DNA of 64,000 nt. Source: Nepenthes gracilis. Lineage: Eukaryota; Streptophyta; Magnoliopsida; Caryophyllales; Nepenthaceae. Numbering within the stretch: position 1 is the first letter of the stretch; every line of letters begins with the position of its first letter. A program made the position numbers and the translations under genes. The stretch covers positions 1,860,001 through 1,924,000 of the forward strand of contig BSYO01000024.1 of assembly GCA_033239525.1 (NCBI GenBank). Reading direction: 5' to 3'. Under the pieces are notes generated by a model. That model worked only from the letters and a program-made list of their open reading frames with translations. It ran no database searches and was not told the origin of the DNA. This document shows positions 1-12,618 of the stretch, one piece after another.

Positions 1-1105
1 AAGATCCATGAATCCTACATGCGCATTAGTCAAGCCAAATGGCATTACCAAAAATGCATAATGGTCGTAACTTACTTTGAATGCCGTCTTAGGTACGTCC
101 TCATACTTGATCCTTGGCTGATGACATCCCAAACGGAAGTTAATCTTGGAGAAAACTTGTACACCATGTAATTAGTCAAATAGATCATCAATCTTTAGCA
201 AAGGGTATTAATTCTTGATGGTAATATTATTCAATTCCCTATCATCAATATACAATCTCATCGATCCGTCCTTCACAAATAACACTAGAGTTTCCCATGG
301 CAATTCGCTCAATTTAATAAACCCCTTCTCCAATAACTCCTACAAATGTTGCTTCAACTCTTTCAACTAAGATAGAGCTATTCTATATGGAGTCCTCAAA
401 ACAGGTGCAGTTAGGCGTCACATCAATATCAACCTCAATTTCTCTATTCAAAGGCAATCCAGACAACTCCTTCGGAAATATATCCTCAAATTCACACACT
501 ATTAGAATCTCCTTAATAGACACATTATGGCTCCCAACAGATGTGACATAGCCAAAAATAAGTTTGGCATCTATCCCGCGTTAGATGATCGCATGCAAAG
601 CTGACATCAAACCCCTTGACTCTTTCTTAATATTTCTTTGAAATTTAAATGATTTGTATCTAAGAATACAAAATAGAGTGGTCTTATTGAAGCAAAACAC
701 AATCGCGTGATAATACGCCAACCAGTCCATTCCAACAATAACATCAAATTCATACATCTCTAAGAAAATCAAATACGCAGTAGTTCAAATCCACCAATCC
801 AAATCAAACATTGGGAATACATGATATCTGCTACCAAAAACTTATTCACCAAAATGGATACAATCAAAGTATAGTCCAAATTTTGAGAGTACAAAAACTA
901 CAAACAAGCTTAGGGGCCACGAAGAATGAATAAACCCGAGATTAGTCAACACATAGCCACAGAATAAAAAATAAGCATGTTATCTTCAACACAGATAGAT
1001 TTACACAAGCATCCTTCGCCTTAATCGCACAAGTCTTCCCGGAGATGCTTAACTTCCTCCCCGTATGATTCGGCGGAAACAAGCAATCCTACATCATACG
1101 GTCAA
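1..1105 (-). pseudogene. Ty3/gypsy (Del/Tekay-like) pol fragment: RT and protease
   Basis: Minus-strand reading gives reverse-transcriptase sequence at about 1-560: KDGSMRLYIDDREL, then IDDLFD, VFSKIN and MPFGLTNAH, which are chromovirus RT motifs. Several stops interrupt it, and it runs off the window start. The retropepsin tail VIVGMDWLAYYHA is at about 772-581. The order fits a minus-strand protease-RT segment. It is cut at 1106 by a plus-strand LTR, so the gag end is missing. Confidence 0.75.
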
Positions 1106-2113
1106 TGTAAGACCCAAGACTTTAATTTATGATAATTTTGAACAATTAAGCTAATATAATTAAAATTGCATCAAAAGATGTGACAAATTGGACATGAGAG
1201 TCAAAATTAAACCGGATGACTCAACGCTTGATGGAGGCCTAACCTGTGCCTGAGCTCCAAAACCCATGGGGTCGGCGCCTGAGAGATGCCTGATCAGCTC
1301 ATGAGTGCTCGTTGGCAGAATGTTCACGCTCAACGCATGCTCGAGGGGCGCTCGAGAGGTCGTTGATAGTAACTACATGCTTAAGGCACGCCCGAGCTGC
1401 GCTCGAGCGTGGCAATCTAAAAACATCAGTGCCTAACGCACGCCTGAGTGGCGCTCGAGTGGGGCTCGAGCGCCACTCTATATAAATAGGACCTCCGACT
1501 CATTTTTCTATCATTCGAGCGCCACTCTGTATAAATAGGACCTCTGGCTCATTTTTCTATCATTTTTCAAATAACTTCAAGAGAGGAGAGAGAAGCAGTC
1601 GAGGAGAAGAGAGAGGAAGTCAAGGAACTCAAATTTTAGTTGATCCAAGTTAGATTTTGAGTAAATTGGAGCCAAGACAAATTTACTGTAAACTTCTCCT
1701 TCTATTGTTGCTATTCTTTGTTAAACTTTCTGAACATTTCTTGTTCCAATGCTCATTAATGACATAAATTCGAAGCTATAATGATTGTGTTGAGCATGCA
1801 TGTTAGATTTTTACCATTTTCTAGTAAAATTTCATAAGAGTTCATGCTTAAATTCATGTATAATGTATATATGTTCTTAATAGTGCATTATAGTTGCATG
1901 TATGTCTTAAAGTCATGGCTTAATGGCCTTACATATGATGAATTTCATACATCTTACTACTGTATGTTTTGACTTAAAATTATAAGCTTGCATGTTTACA
2001 ATTTCAGAAAATATAGCCATGCGTGTATGCTATTAAACTTAAATTGTAGATTTCTTCCAAGTTACTAATTTTTGCTGAACTTTTGTAAATTTTGATTCCT
2101 ACATGTTTTAAAA
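1106..2113 (+). repeat. Del/Tekay-type LTR fragment with duplicated TATA segment
   Basis: Begins TGTAAGACCC, the typical chromovirus LTR start, and shares the LTR layout of the copies at 4225, 10211 and 14712 (minus): a TATAAATAGG box, then a purine-rich GAGAGAAG leader. A 49-bp segment containing the TATA box is tandemly duplicated at 1467-1515 and 1516-1564. Ends at a head-to-head junction with an inverted LTR at about 2113. Confidence 0.6.
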
Positions 2114-2639
2114 TCATAAGCTAAAATCAAAGAATTCTAAAATAGACTGAGAAACAAGCTTAAAAATACTTGCCTTAAACCTCTGATCCAACAAATTTAA
2201 CTCTAAAAGCTCCAAAATCTCATTTCTTCTCTTTCTCTCTCTCTTCGTCTTCTTCTCTTCTCTTTCTTTCTCTTCTCTCACTTTTTGGCACGAAAATGAT
2301 TGACAATAGGCACAAAAGGCCTTAAATACCCAAATCGGTGCACGAGTACTAAACAAGCACATATCAGGGGCACTTGAACAAAGCATCGGGTGCAAGTGCC
2401 AACATTTAGCCTCAACGGCGCATAAGCACAGCGACAGGCGTACATCAGACACTACCTATTCTGTGTAATATACAAATGAGTGCCAACACAAGCACACCTC
2501 AAGCATCACTACACAATAGGCATTGGCTTGCTTATCCTAAAATCCAATTCTCCTCAAATTTTATTATACAAGTATTTTTTAAATTAACGTAAAATTATTA
2601 TAATGACGTCATAAAATATAATGACAACTAGATGTTACA
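2114..2639 (-). repeat. Inverted Del/Tekay-type LTR fragment
   Basis: Minus-strand LTR start TGTAACATC at 2639. The CTCTTTCTCTCTC tract (about 2225-2280) is the complement of the purine-rich leader seen in the plus-strand copies. Abuts the plus-strand LTR fragment at about 2113 and truncates the copia fragment at 2640. Confidence 0.5.
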
Positions 2640-4224
2640 ATGGCCATCCTTTTGAAATAGCAATGACCACAATAATACACATCGTAGTCATTTTGGCCAC
2701 TGGAGCAATGATTTCCTTATAATCAAGGCCATATTCCTGGTGATTACCAAATGCCAACAAGCGAGCTTCATATATGACGATAGTCATCAGGTCATAATTG
2801 AATTGTATATACCCATTTGCATCTAATAGGTTTGACTCCAAATGTACACTGCATAATATCCAAAATATGGTTGTCTTGAAGAGCGTGAAGCTTGTCTTAC
2901 ATAACTTCTCAAAACTTTTGAATAGAGACCTGAGAGTAATATGAAGGTACAAGAGTGGTATATAAAATTGTCTAGTGAGCTTATGAGAGAAACCATCCCT
3001 ATCGAGAGGACAAGTGACCTGAATCGGTTGAAGTGCAGTGGAGTCAAAAGTTAGTTTTAGAATGAGACAAGGATGGGGAGGACATCTCTTATACACAAGT
3101 CCAAGTTTAAATTGGTGATTCGAACAAGGCTAATCATCAGAAGTCAGAAGAATGGTGAAAGTGGATTCATGTATAATATGAGAATGGAGGTAAGATAGAT
3201 TTTCAAATAAGACACCATGACGAGAAATTTATATGTAAAGAATGGTAGTCGGGTGAAATTCTAGACAAATTATAGTACGGGAAATCGTAATGTAAGATTT
3301 ATGAGAGTAAGAGATCAATCAGATACGCCATTGTAAATAAAGCTTCTAACTTAAATTTAAGAGGAATAGATGATTCAATTAATAAGGTACAAACATCCAG
3401 AAGATGACGGCTTTTAGTTTGACAATCCTGTTTTGTTAAGGAGAATAAAGATAAGAACGTTGAGATAAAATATCTTTTATATTTAGATAATCTCAAAAGG
3501 CATTAGGCTTATATTTCTTCTTAGAGTTAAACGTAAGATTTTAATACATGTCAAGAATTATGTTTCAATATGAGCAACAAAGGTTTAAAATACAGAAAAT
3601 ACTTCACCTCTAAAGTGAAGAAAATATACCTAAATGAAACGGCTATAGTCATCAGTGAACATCATAATAAACTTGCAGTTAGTATGAGAAATAACCAAAC
3701 TCATACCCTATACATTGCTATAAATAATCTCAAAACTCACGAACGTATAGCTACCATGCAAAGGAAAATGTAAAGCCTAATTTTTTCCAAGTTTACAAAA
3801 ACTACATTCGCTCGATTTAGAAAAAAATGAATACTTATTACCTAAATAGCCATGTCTCATAAAAAAAATCAAAATGCTAGAATTAAAGTGTTCCAATGTT
3901 TTATACCATACATTACTATTATTAGTGACAATAATACAAGTAAAAGAAGCAAGAGTAAGAATAGGAAACTAGAAGAGAAATAAATATCCCACTTTAGGCC
4001 CCTTCGCGATTACCTTCCTCAACGCTTAATTCTGTACAAAACAGCAATTACGATCAAAGTAAATCTCACAATTATTATCAACCAATTATCCAACAGAATT
4101 CAAACTCATAGATAATTCTAGAGATACAAAAACATTAATGAAGGTGGATCCCAAACTTCCAACTACAGTGATGGAAAGAAAATTGCATTGGCTATCTGAA
4201 TATATTGATTACCCTTATACTTAT
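2640..4224 (-). pseudogene. Ty1/copia pol fragment (protease, integrase, RT start)
   Basis: Minus-strand reading, with stops and frameshifts. About 4220-3960: protease-like region. About 3900-3790: GAG-pre-integrase with CSFCKLGK. About 3700: integrase FTDDYSRFIWVYF (one codon is a stop). 3496-3299: KSRHLLDVCTLLIES and YLID, the integrase core end. About 2900-2640: the RT start, GVKPI.CKWVY, then HQEYGLDYKE, APVAKMTT and SKGWPL. Both ends are cut by gypsy LTRs, at 2639 and 4225. Confidence 0.75.
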
Positions 4225-5803
4225 TGTAATATATAAATCCTAAAATATTCTTTTAATGATGATTAATTAAATTAAACTGATAAATTTTTGCGGTCAATTG
4301 AAGTTTTAGATCAAAAAATAATTTTGTAATTAAAATAAGTTAGGCTGAGTAGCGCTTAATCTGCGATTGACTCTCATGCATATTTTAGACAAAAGGTGTG
4401 AGCCAAATTGATGCTTCTAAGGCGTTTATGTACATTTTAAGCAAATTGGTCACGCCAAATCAATGCATGTGAGTATTTGGGATAGAATATTAGAGTCGAT
4501 GTGCCGCCTGATAAACGATGGGGCACAGTATGGATTGTGTATTAGTACTTGATCCACACCTAATTAGCACACGTGCGCTTGTTTTCCATAAATAGGCCCC
4601 TTGGCTGATTTTGAGTCATGTCTGCTACGATTTTAAGAGAAGAGAAAAAAAAGAGAAGTGAGAGAAGAAAAAGGAGAATACAATAAAAATCTTTAGAGAA
4701 AAGAGAGAAGCGAGAGAAGAAAAAGGAAAATACAGTAAAAATCAAAGATTTTTACTAGATTCAAATGAAAGCAAGTGTATCCAGACCTCTCTTTTCTTGT
4801 TACTATTCATTTCTAATCTCATTAAGCATTTATTGTTCTAAACACTCATACATGTGCTATTTTCGTAACTAAGTGTTATTACTTTATATGCATGTGATTC
4901 CCCCCTCATTCCATGAAAATTTTATGAAATGCATGCCTTATATCAATGCACATTATATTTAAATGCTGAATTTCTACAACAATGCTCACATATATCTTAC
5001 ATTTGTGTTTAATGCTCTTGCAAGTCTTCAATTCTTAAATATATGCTTCTGAATGCCTTAATTTTTTACATTATTGTTCATGCATGTTTTATATTTAAAA
5101 GAAATGGATAAAATTATACTAATCAAGTTGATTTTCTTGCAATTTCTGCAATGACCATCTCTGCATGTTTATAAATTATATAATATAGTTCTTGCATGTT
5201 TCTAAAAGGCACATTAAAATTCCTACATGATTCATGTTTTACTATATATCCTATATTTGACAAAATATGAATGACAGCTCTACAAAAGTTTTGATGATAA
5301 GAGTATTTTCGCTGGTATGAGTTTTCAATTTATTTATATTTAAGTAAGGTTTTCAATTTTACTAAATATGGACTATTGTAAAAAATTGACGGAATATATT
5401 TGAATATGTCATAATATATTGTTAGTAAATCAAATGTTGAATTTATCATCTGCACATTAGAAAAGTGGCATTCGACCATATCTATAGGGTTATATGTAGA
5501 TGTATCTATGGGCCTTGGATTGTATCGTATGACCTTTTATTATGTACAAGTAATCATAACCTGAGCTTCGATATTCGCCTTTTATTGGTCACGTTATCAC
5601 CAATACTTGGTCCTTTTTCGTACATTAACATGATTTGAGCATGTTTATATATTTGATTCACAGATTCCGTCCCAATGCCAGTTCAGTTTTAAAGTCGATG
5701 AAATAAACAATTAAATTTTAAGTCTCAACAATCAAAAGTTAGTTTAAGTTAAACATGAATTACAAAATTAAAATATTTAATTTTGGGTTCAAGAACGTGA
5801 ATA
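4225..5803 (+). repeat. 5' LTR of the degenerate Tekay-like element
   Basis: Starts TGTAATATATAAATCC. Contains CATAAATAGGCC at about 4588 with a following AGAGAAGAGAAAAAAAAGAG leader, matching the promoter and leader of the 3' LTR at about 10575. The right boundary is approximate because the primer-binding site is not clear. Confidence 0.6.
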
Positions 5804-5879
5804 TCTTGTTTGATTTGAGGATTCATATTGGTTAATTATCTCTCAATAGGTTTACAAAATATCGACTAGTCAAGAAGAA

Positions 5880-6760
5880 TTGAGTTCTCGCTCAAACCAA
5901 ACGGAGTACCTCGCCATTATGGCAAGAATGGTGGACACAATAGAATCGATGGCCCAAAAGGAGCTTCGTGAATCCAAAGGTGGCCATGACAGTATACGAC
6001 TGCTTCACCAATGAGCAAGTGTCAGAGTTTATGGAAGTCCCAGATTCCACGAATATAGAAATTTGGATCCAGATTGAGAAGATTTTTGAGGTGATTTGCT
6101 ACCCAAAAGAAGAGAATGTGGCATTTTTGCTTCCAACAAGTTGGAAGGAGACGCATATCATTGGTGGTCAATAAAGAAGAGAATTCTAGAACTAGAAAAC
6201 GAGCAAATTTCATAGGACATATTCGTCGAGGCGTTCATGGAGAAGTATTTCCTAACAAGTTCAAGGAAACAGAAAGAAAATAAATTTACCTTGTTGCATT
6301 AGGGAAACAGGACCATAGCGTATATGATGCCAAATTTACAAAGCTTGCTTGTTATACTCCCCACGGTGTCCTAGACAAAGCAAGGAAAGTAAGAAAATTT
6401 TCACAAAGATTGAACAACATGATTTGCAAGCAACTAGTGACATTAAGGCTATGGACATATAAAGAGCTGTTGCATCGAGCCCTAATGTTTGAACAAGAAA
6501 CGGAGAGAGAACAATTCTTTCAAAAGAAAACTGCGAGCCGAGGAGACCAAAGCTCGGGATCAAAAGGATCCCACAAGAGGACAGAATCGATGGATGATGG
6601 AAAGAGAGGAGTTGAAATCCACGTGCACCAAGTCCGCAACCATCAAAGCTGTGGGAACTCATTGTGGAAAGATGCACAGAGGAAGGCCCTACTACACGCA
6701 ATTGGGGGGCATGCTTCAGCTATAGCCAATCCGGCCACATGATTAAGAACTGCCCTCATA
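5880..6760 (+). pseudogene. gag of the Tekay-like element
   Basis: Frameshifted gag reading including a short open frame at 5968-6174 (YDCFTNEQVSEFMEV) and fragments to 6742. The zinc knuckle at about 6709-6750 reads CFSYSQSGHMIKNC: the second Cys of CX2C is now Tyr, so the nucleic-acid-binding finger is broken. Confidence 0.65.
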
Positions 6761-7371
6761 ATTTAAGGCAAATGGAGAGAAAGCCAAGTGTTTCGGGGAA
6801 AACTTTTACAGTTACAGCCCAAGAAGTGGATGCGTCTCCATCAATGATTAAAGGTAAACTCACAATTTCTAAGATTTCAATACATGTTTTGTTGGATCCT
6901 AAGTCAACAAACTCATTTATGTCTCCGAAGTTTATTTGCCATTTATTATCACCCCCTAGGATAATAGATTTTTTATTAGTTGTGTCAATACCTATAGGGT
7001 CATCGTTAGTGACTAATATTATGTATCCGATATGTATAGCTTGGGTGAACGGGTTAGGATTGACAGTAAATTTGGTGTTGTTAGACATGCATAATTTTTA
7101 TGTAATTTTTGGCATGGATTGGTTGGCATGTTACCATACTAGTGTAGATTATTTTTACAAGATGGTGCATTTTTCATTTCCAAGTTATGAACCATTTTAT
7201 TTTCAAAGAATAGAACAAAAGCAACCGACCTATGTAATTTCAACCTTGCATGCATATCATTTGATGAAAAACATTTTAACTTATATGACCACCATCGAGC
7301 GCCGCAATGTTCTGGCTGAAGAAATTCCAGTGGTGGGTGAATTTGAAGATGTTTTTCAAAGAATCCTCTGA
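6664..7371 (+). pseudogene. gag end and aspartic protease of the Tekay-like element
   Basis: Open frame of 235 codons: broken zinc knuckle, then LLDPKSTNSFMS at the retropepsin active site (family form has D-x-G; the Gly is Lys here), then the C-terminal VIFGMDWLACYHT motif. The frame ends just before RT with a stop at 7371. Confidence 0.75.
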
Positions 7372-7379
7372 GTTTGCCG

Positions 7380-8330
7380 CCAAATCGAAAGATTGAGTTC
7401 GAGATAGAAATAGTGCTGGGAACGGCGCCAGTGTCTAAAGCTCTGTATAGAATGGCATTGTTGGAGTCAAAAGAATTGAATAAACAATTGCAAGATTTTT
7501 CGGAGAAAGGCTTCATTAGACCAAGTGTATCGCCTTAGGATGCACTAATGCTATTTGTGAAGAACGATAGGTCCATGCGACTATGCATAGATCATCAGGA
7601 GTTTAATAAGATAACCACCAAAAATAAGTACTCATTACTGAGGACTAATAACTTCTTTGATCAACTGCAAGAAGCACAAATGTTTTCAAAGATAGATTTC
7701 CATTCAAGTTATTACCAATTAAGGATTAAAAAAGACGTGACGAAGACGGCTTTTCGAACAAGGCATGGACATTATGAGTTTTTGGTCATAGATTTTAGGC
7801 TAACTAATACCCCTACAATATTTATAGGCTTGATGGTTTAGGAATTTCAACCCTATCTCCACAAATTTGTGGCGGTATTTATTAATAAGACCTTAATATA
7901 CTCGAAAAACTATGAGGAGCATGAGATACACTTGAGAATCGCTCCATAAACTATTCGGGAGAGAAGGTTATATGCGAAACTAAAGAAATGCGAATTTTGG
8001 CTAGAGAAAGTAACTTTTTGGGCCATGTGACTTTGAAAAAAGGTATTTTGGTCAATCCTTAAAAAATTGAAGCCATTTCAAATTGACGCAGACTGATGAC
8101 GGTAACAAAATTTTGGAATTTTCTTGGGATGGTGGATTATTATTGAAAGTTTGTGAAAATTTGCCCAACGATTGTCATGTCCTTGGACCCGTTTAACCCG
8201 GAAAAAGGTGAAGTTTTATTGGACCAATAAATGTAAACGGAGCTTTCAAGAGTTATAGGACCGCCTAACCACTACCCTAATCTTAGCAATCCCAGAAGAA
8301 TCTGGTGGATTCATGTCTAGTAAGATGCAT
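7380..8330 (+). pseudogene. reverse transcriptase of the Tekay-like element
   Basis: RT motifs lie in an open frame at 7548-7841: [41 protein letters not shown]. The catalytic YIDD region near 7870-7890 reads FINKTLIYSK, so the active site is lost. Further stops follow. Confidence 0.75.
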
Positions 8331-8700
8331 CAAAAGATGGCTTAGGGTGTGTTTTAATGCAGTATGGGAAAGTGATTGTTTATGGATCAAGACAACTAAA
8401 GGCATCTGAAAAGAATTATCCAATGCACAATTTGAAATTGGCAGCGGTGATTTTTGCATGAATAATATGGAGGCACTATCTCTATGGAAAAAAATTTTTT
8501 TTATATATTTGAATCACAAGAATTTGAAATACTTGTTCTCGTAGAAAAAGCTAAATATGAAACAAAGAAGGTGGATGAATATTTTGAAAGACTGAATGCG
8601 AAATTCATTATTAACCGGAAAAAGCAAGTATGGTAGCGGATACCTTAAGTAGCGAAACGACAAATCTAATAGCTCACTTATAGATTAAGGAAATGAAAAT
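8330..8700 (+). pseudogene. RNase H region of the Tekay-like element
   Basis: Short motifs follow RT with interruptions: a degenerate [19 protein letters not shown] stretch at about 8375-8420 and LKYL near 8525-8535. No intact frame. Confidence 0.5.
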
Positions 8701-8929
8701 GTTGGATTGTATAAAAGAATGTGATATAAAGTACGCAAATAATTTTGTCATATTTTTAAGTATAACCAGAGATAATAAAAAAAATAAAAAAGAGGCAAAT
8801 GGACGATCCATTCCTAGAGGACATTGCTAAAGATTTGAGTAGGGAGTCAAGTGAGGATTTTAATGTCTGAGCTGATGGAGTCTTGGGGCGTTGAGAACGG
8901 ATAAGTATACCTAATATTGAGAAATTAAA

Positions 8930-10200
8930 GGAAAAAATTTTAAATGAAACTCATCAATCAAGTACACTATCCATCAAGGGATTAGTAAAATGCATCAAGA
9001 TTTGATGATCTTTTAGTGGCAAAATATGAAAAGGAAAATTACGGCCTACGTGGGAAGATGCTTGATCTGCCAATAATTAAAGGCCGAGCATAAGAAGCCA
9101 CCAGATTTTTTAGAGCCTATGCTGACCCCTAATTGGAAGTAGGAACATATAACGATGGATTTTCTCATGATATTGCCGAGGATGCCAAAGAATCATGATA
9201 CTATTAAGGTAATCATAGATCGACTAACCAAGTCAACTTATTTTATTATTGTTCAGATGACATTCTCAAGGGATTGTTTGGCGAGAATCTACATTAACGA
9301 GGTAGTGAGACTTCATAGGATATCAACTTCTATCGTATCAAATCAAGACATGATGTTTGTCTCTAAATTTTGAAAAAGTTATATAAGGAGTTGGGTACCA
9401 ATTTGAAATTTAGCCCAACTTATCATCCCCAAACGAATAAGCAGTCAAAGAGAACGATCCAAATTCTTGAAGATATATTGAGGACCTCATACCAAAAATG
9501 AAAGGAAATTAGGACGATTATTTACTACTAGCCGAGTTCGCTGACAACAATAGTTACCTAGCAAGCATAGGCATGGCCCCTTTGGAAAAATTGCATGAGA
9601 AAAAGTGTCGTTTCCCAACTCAATGGGAGGAAATTGAAGATAGGAGACTCTTATGATAGAAGTTATTTGATCCAAGATCAGCTAAAATTTGCTCAAAGCC
9701 GACAAAGGAATTATGCGAATCGTAGATGGTCAGAATTGAGTTTTGATGTTGGTGATCACGCGCTTTTAAAGATATCTCTATTGAAGAGAGTCCATCGATT
9801 TGTACTTAAAGGAAAATTGAAATCAAAATTTATTGGGCATTTTGAGATTCTAGAAAGGATCGGAGAGGTAGTATATTGACTGACTCTACCTCCAAATTTA
9901 GAGAATACTCGCAAGATTTTTCATGTATTGATACTCTGAAAATACGTCCACAACCCCTTGCACATCATTGACTACGAACCATTAAGGATTAATGAATATT
10001 TGTCATATATCAAGGAATCGGTTCAAATTTTAAGGAAAATAAATCAAATACTCTGTACCAAAGTGATTTCATTAGTAAAGGTCTTATAGAGAAATCATTT
10101 TTTTAAAGAAGCCACCTTGGAGAGGGAAGACGAATCCGGGAAATATCTGCATTTGTTTCCACATTGAGTTATATGAAATTTCAAGAACAATTTTTATAAG
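8930..10200 (+). pseudogene. integrase of the Tekay-like element
   Basis: The zinc-binding end (YVGRCLICQ) is at about 9047. The core is at 9155-9373: MDFLMILPRMP, VIIDRLTKSTYFI, VSNQDMMF. The C-terminal domain in 9595-9879 has FEILERIGEV, followed by LPPNLEN, FHVLIL and VHNPLHIIDYEPLRI. Family members continue into a chromodomain-like tail; here only a decayed PHLF-like end is visible before the LTR. Confidence 0.72.
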
Positions 10201-10210
10201 GGGAGAAATA

Positions 10211-10690
10211 TGAAGTATGAAACCCAAAACATTTCTTTAATGATAATTAATTAAATTAAAATTGATCAATTCTCAACGTCAATTGAGATTTTAGGTCAAA
10301 TTAATCTTCTGACTAAATGGTGCCTAAACTACACCTGACCCACACCTGACTCTCGCTCATGCATATATCAGACAATAGGCGTGCACCTAATAGATACCTC
10401 TAAGGTGCTCATGCACATTTTAGGCGAATTGGTTATGCCTAAAGTGCACCTAATTGACGCATGTGTGCGTTTGGAGCAAAATGTTGATGCCTAATATGCA
10501 TCTAATGGATTCTCATGCACAATTCGAATTGTGCCTTAATGCTTGACTAGTGTATGTATATAATCAATTTTCTATAAATAGGCCTCTTGACCGATTTTGA
10601 GTCATTTCTGCTGCAATTTTGAGAAAAGAGAAAAAAAGACGAGAGAAAGCTAGAGAAGAAGACAAAGGATGGAGGAAAATCTTTGATTGG
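10211..10690 (+). repeat. 3' LTR of the Tekay-like element, truncated
   Basis: Starts TGAAGTATGAAACCC directly after a purine tract. Homologous to 4225 onwards, including CTATAAATAGGCC at about 10574. Lost beyond the purine-rich leader, where minus-strand RT sequence takes over. Confidence 0.65.
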
Positions 10691-10694
10691 TTGG

Positions 10695-12540
10695 TCCAAC
10701 AAATCATCAATTCTCGATAACGAGTACTAGTTCTTGACAGCTATATAGTTCAGCTTTCAATATTCTATGCACAACTGCATAAACCCATCTTTCTTCTTCA
10801 CAAATAATACCGGAACACCCTGTTGGGACACACTTGATCTAATAAAACCCTTCTCTAACAACTCTTGCAACTAATTCTTCAATTCTTTTTGCTCTAACGA
10901 TGCCATTCTATAGGGGACTTCAATATCGCTTCCGCTCCAAGCATAATCTTGATCTCAAGTTCAATTTCTCAATTTGGCAGCAACCCTGAAAGATCTTCTG
11001 GAAAGACATACTTAAATTTACATATTGCAAGTATTTCTTTCGCCAAAACACTATCGCTCCGGTAGTGGTTACGTAAGCCAAATAGGCTTGACACTCACTG
11101 CTCATCAAATGGCAAGTATACAACGCCGAAATCATTTATGAAGATTGTTTTTGTATCATTCATGGAAAATAAAAGAGTTCATAACCTAAAATTGAAAATG
11201 CACCTGCTTATAAAAAAATCCACACTAACATGGTAACTCGCTAATTAATTCTTACATAAAATTACATTAAATCTTACATATTCAATAAAATCAAATCTAC
11301 CACAAGCTCCAACTCATTAACCTAAACAATGCATATCAGGTACACAATATCCATCAACAAAGACGATCCCGTCAATGTTGATACTACTAACGAAAAATTC
11401 ATGGTCATTGGAGGTGACAACAAATGACAAACAAACTTGAGATGCACAAAAGAATGAGTTAACCCAGGATCCAACAATACACAAGCATAAGTCTAAAAAA
11501 TTACGAGTTTACTTTCAACCACCTTTGGAGATGCATTCACATCTTGAGCTACCACCACATAAGCTCTTCTTGAAACGCTTGGCTTTCTCACCATTTGCCT
11601 CAAGGAATGTGAACAATCTTTGATTATATGGCCTAATTGGCCACAATTGAAACAAGCCCCCGAAAGCTTGTAGCATAGCCTCCTTTCATGCAAATTCTAC
11701 AATTAGGGCATGCGGGCTTTGACTGTAAGGGCCTGGTGTACCCTGACATTCAACTCCCTTCTTGCCTTTATCCATCGACTTTGTTCTTTTGTGAGATCCT
11801 CCAAATATCGAACTTTGGCCCCCTCAACTGGCTAATTTCTTCTCGAAAAACTTCTCTATTTCTAACTCTTGCTTGAAAAGGATGGCTCAATGTAGCACCT
11901 CTCCATAGGTCTTCAATCTTAATGTCACAAACTATTTTTAGATAGTATCATTCAGCCTTTGCAAAAACTTCCTCGCTCCCCTTGCCTCATCGAGGATGAC
12001 ATGGGGAGTATAGCGGGATAGTTCCATAAATTTGGTATCATACTCCGTCACAATCCGATTCCCTTTACGCAAACGGGCAAATTCATCCCTTTTCTATTCC
12101 CTTAGGCTTGCTAGAAAGTATTTCTCTATAAAGACATACACCAACACATCCTAAGAAATCTATTCATTCTTAAACCGCAAAATATGTTTATTCATGGACC
12201 ACAAATGGCCCGCCTGTCCTTCAAACTTATAGAAGGCAAAGACAACCTTCTCCTCCTTCGGACAGCAAATAATTTTAGAAACCTTCTCGATTCAATGGAT
12301 CCACATTTCAACCTTGGTGGGATCTGAATATCCTATAAACTCTAACACCCTCTAATTGGTGAAATGATCATAAGCCGTCATGACTACTGTTGGTTTGCTA
12401 TCTTCAGCTCCGGATTTTGTGGCCTTTAAGCCATTGACTCCATCACGTCCGCCATTCTAACCATAATAGCTAGGTATTCCTACCTATTAGGGCGACAGCT
12501 TAGTCCAAATCCACCTTACCCGGCAGACATCTTCCAATCT
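10695..12540 (-). pseudogene. gag-protease-RT remnant of the minus-strand Tekay-like element
   Basis: The zinc knuckle CFNCGQLGHIIKDC is intact in the frame 11693-11493, followed by the linker VRKPSVSRRAYVV. RT sequence [19 protein letters not shown] is recognisable at about 10850-10790 with stops after it. Gag upstream (11700-12540) is frameshifted. Confidence 0.7.
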
Positions 12541-12600
12541 TATCACAAAATAATTAACCAAATTAATTCCTCAAACCAACATAAGGCACCATCCTTACAA

Positions 12601-12614
12601 CTTCTCTGATACCA
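12601..12614 (-). other. primer-binding site (initiator-tRNA-Met type)
   Basis: The minus strand reads TGGTATCAGAGAAG just inside the LTR. TGGTATCAGAG is the standard initiator-methionine-tRNA primer site of plant chromoviruses and copia elements. Confidence 0.7.
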
Positions 12615-12618
12615 TCTC

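Larger units (their letters stand above)
4225..10690 (+). mobile_element. Ty3/gypsy Del/Tekay-like retrotransposon, degenerate
   Basis: LTR about 4225-5803, internal region about 5880-10210, and a truncated 3' LTR from 10211 to about 10690. LTR starts TGTAATATATAAATCC and TGAAGTATGAAACCC align, and both share the TAATGATNATTAATTAAATTAAA block. The internal order is gag, protease, RT, RNase H, integrase. A purine tract AAGGGGAGAAA precedes the 3' LTR. Multiple stops and lost catalytic residues show that it is long dead. The 3' LTR breaks off at a minus-strand gypsy RT fragment near 10695. Confidence 0.8.

Noticed and set aside
6336..6701. 121-codon minus-strand open frame opposite the Tekay gag
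   Set aside because: Shadow of gag on the other strand; no recognisable domain, and the plus strand carries the zinc-knuckle region.
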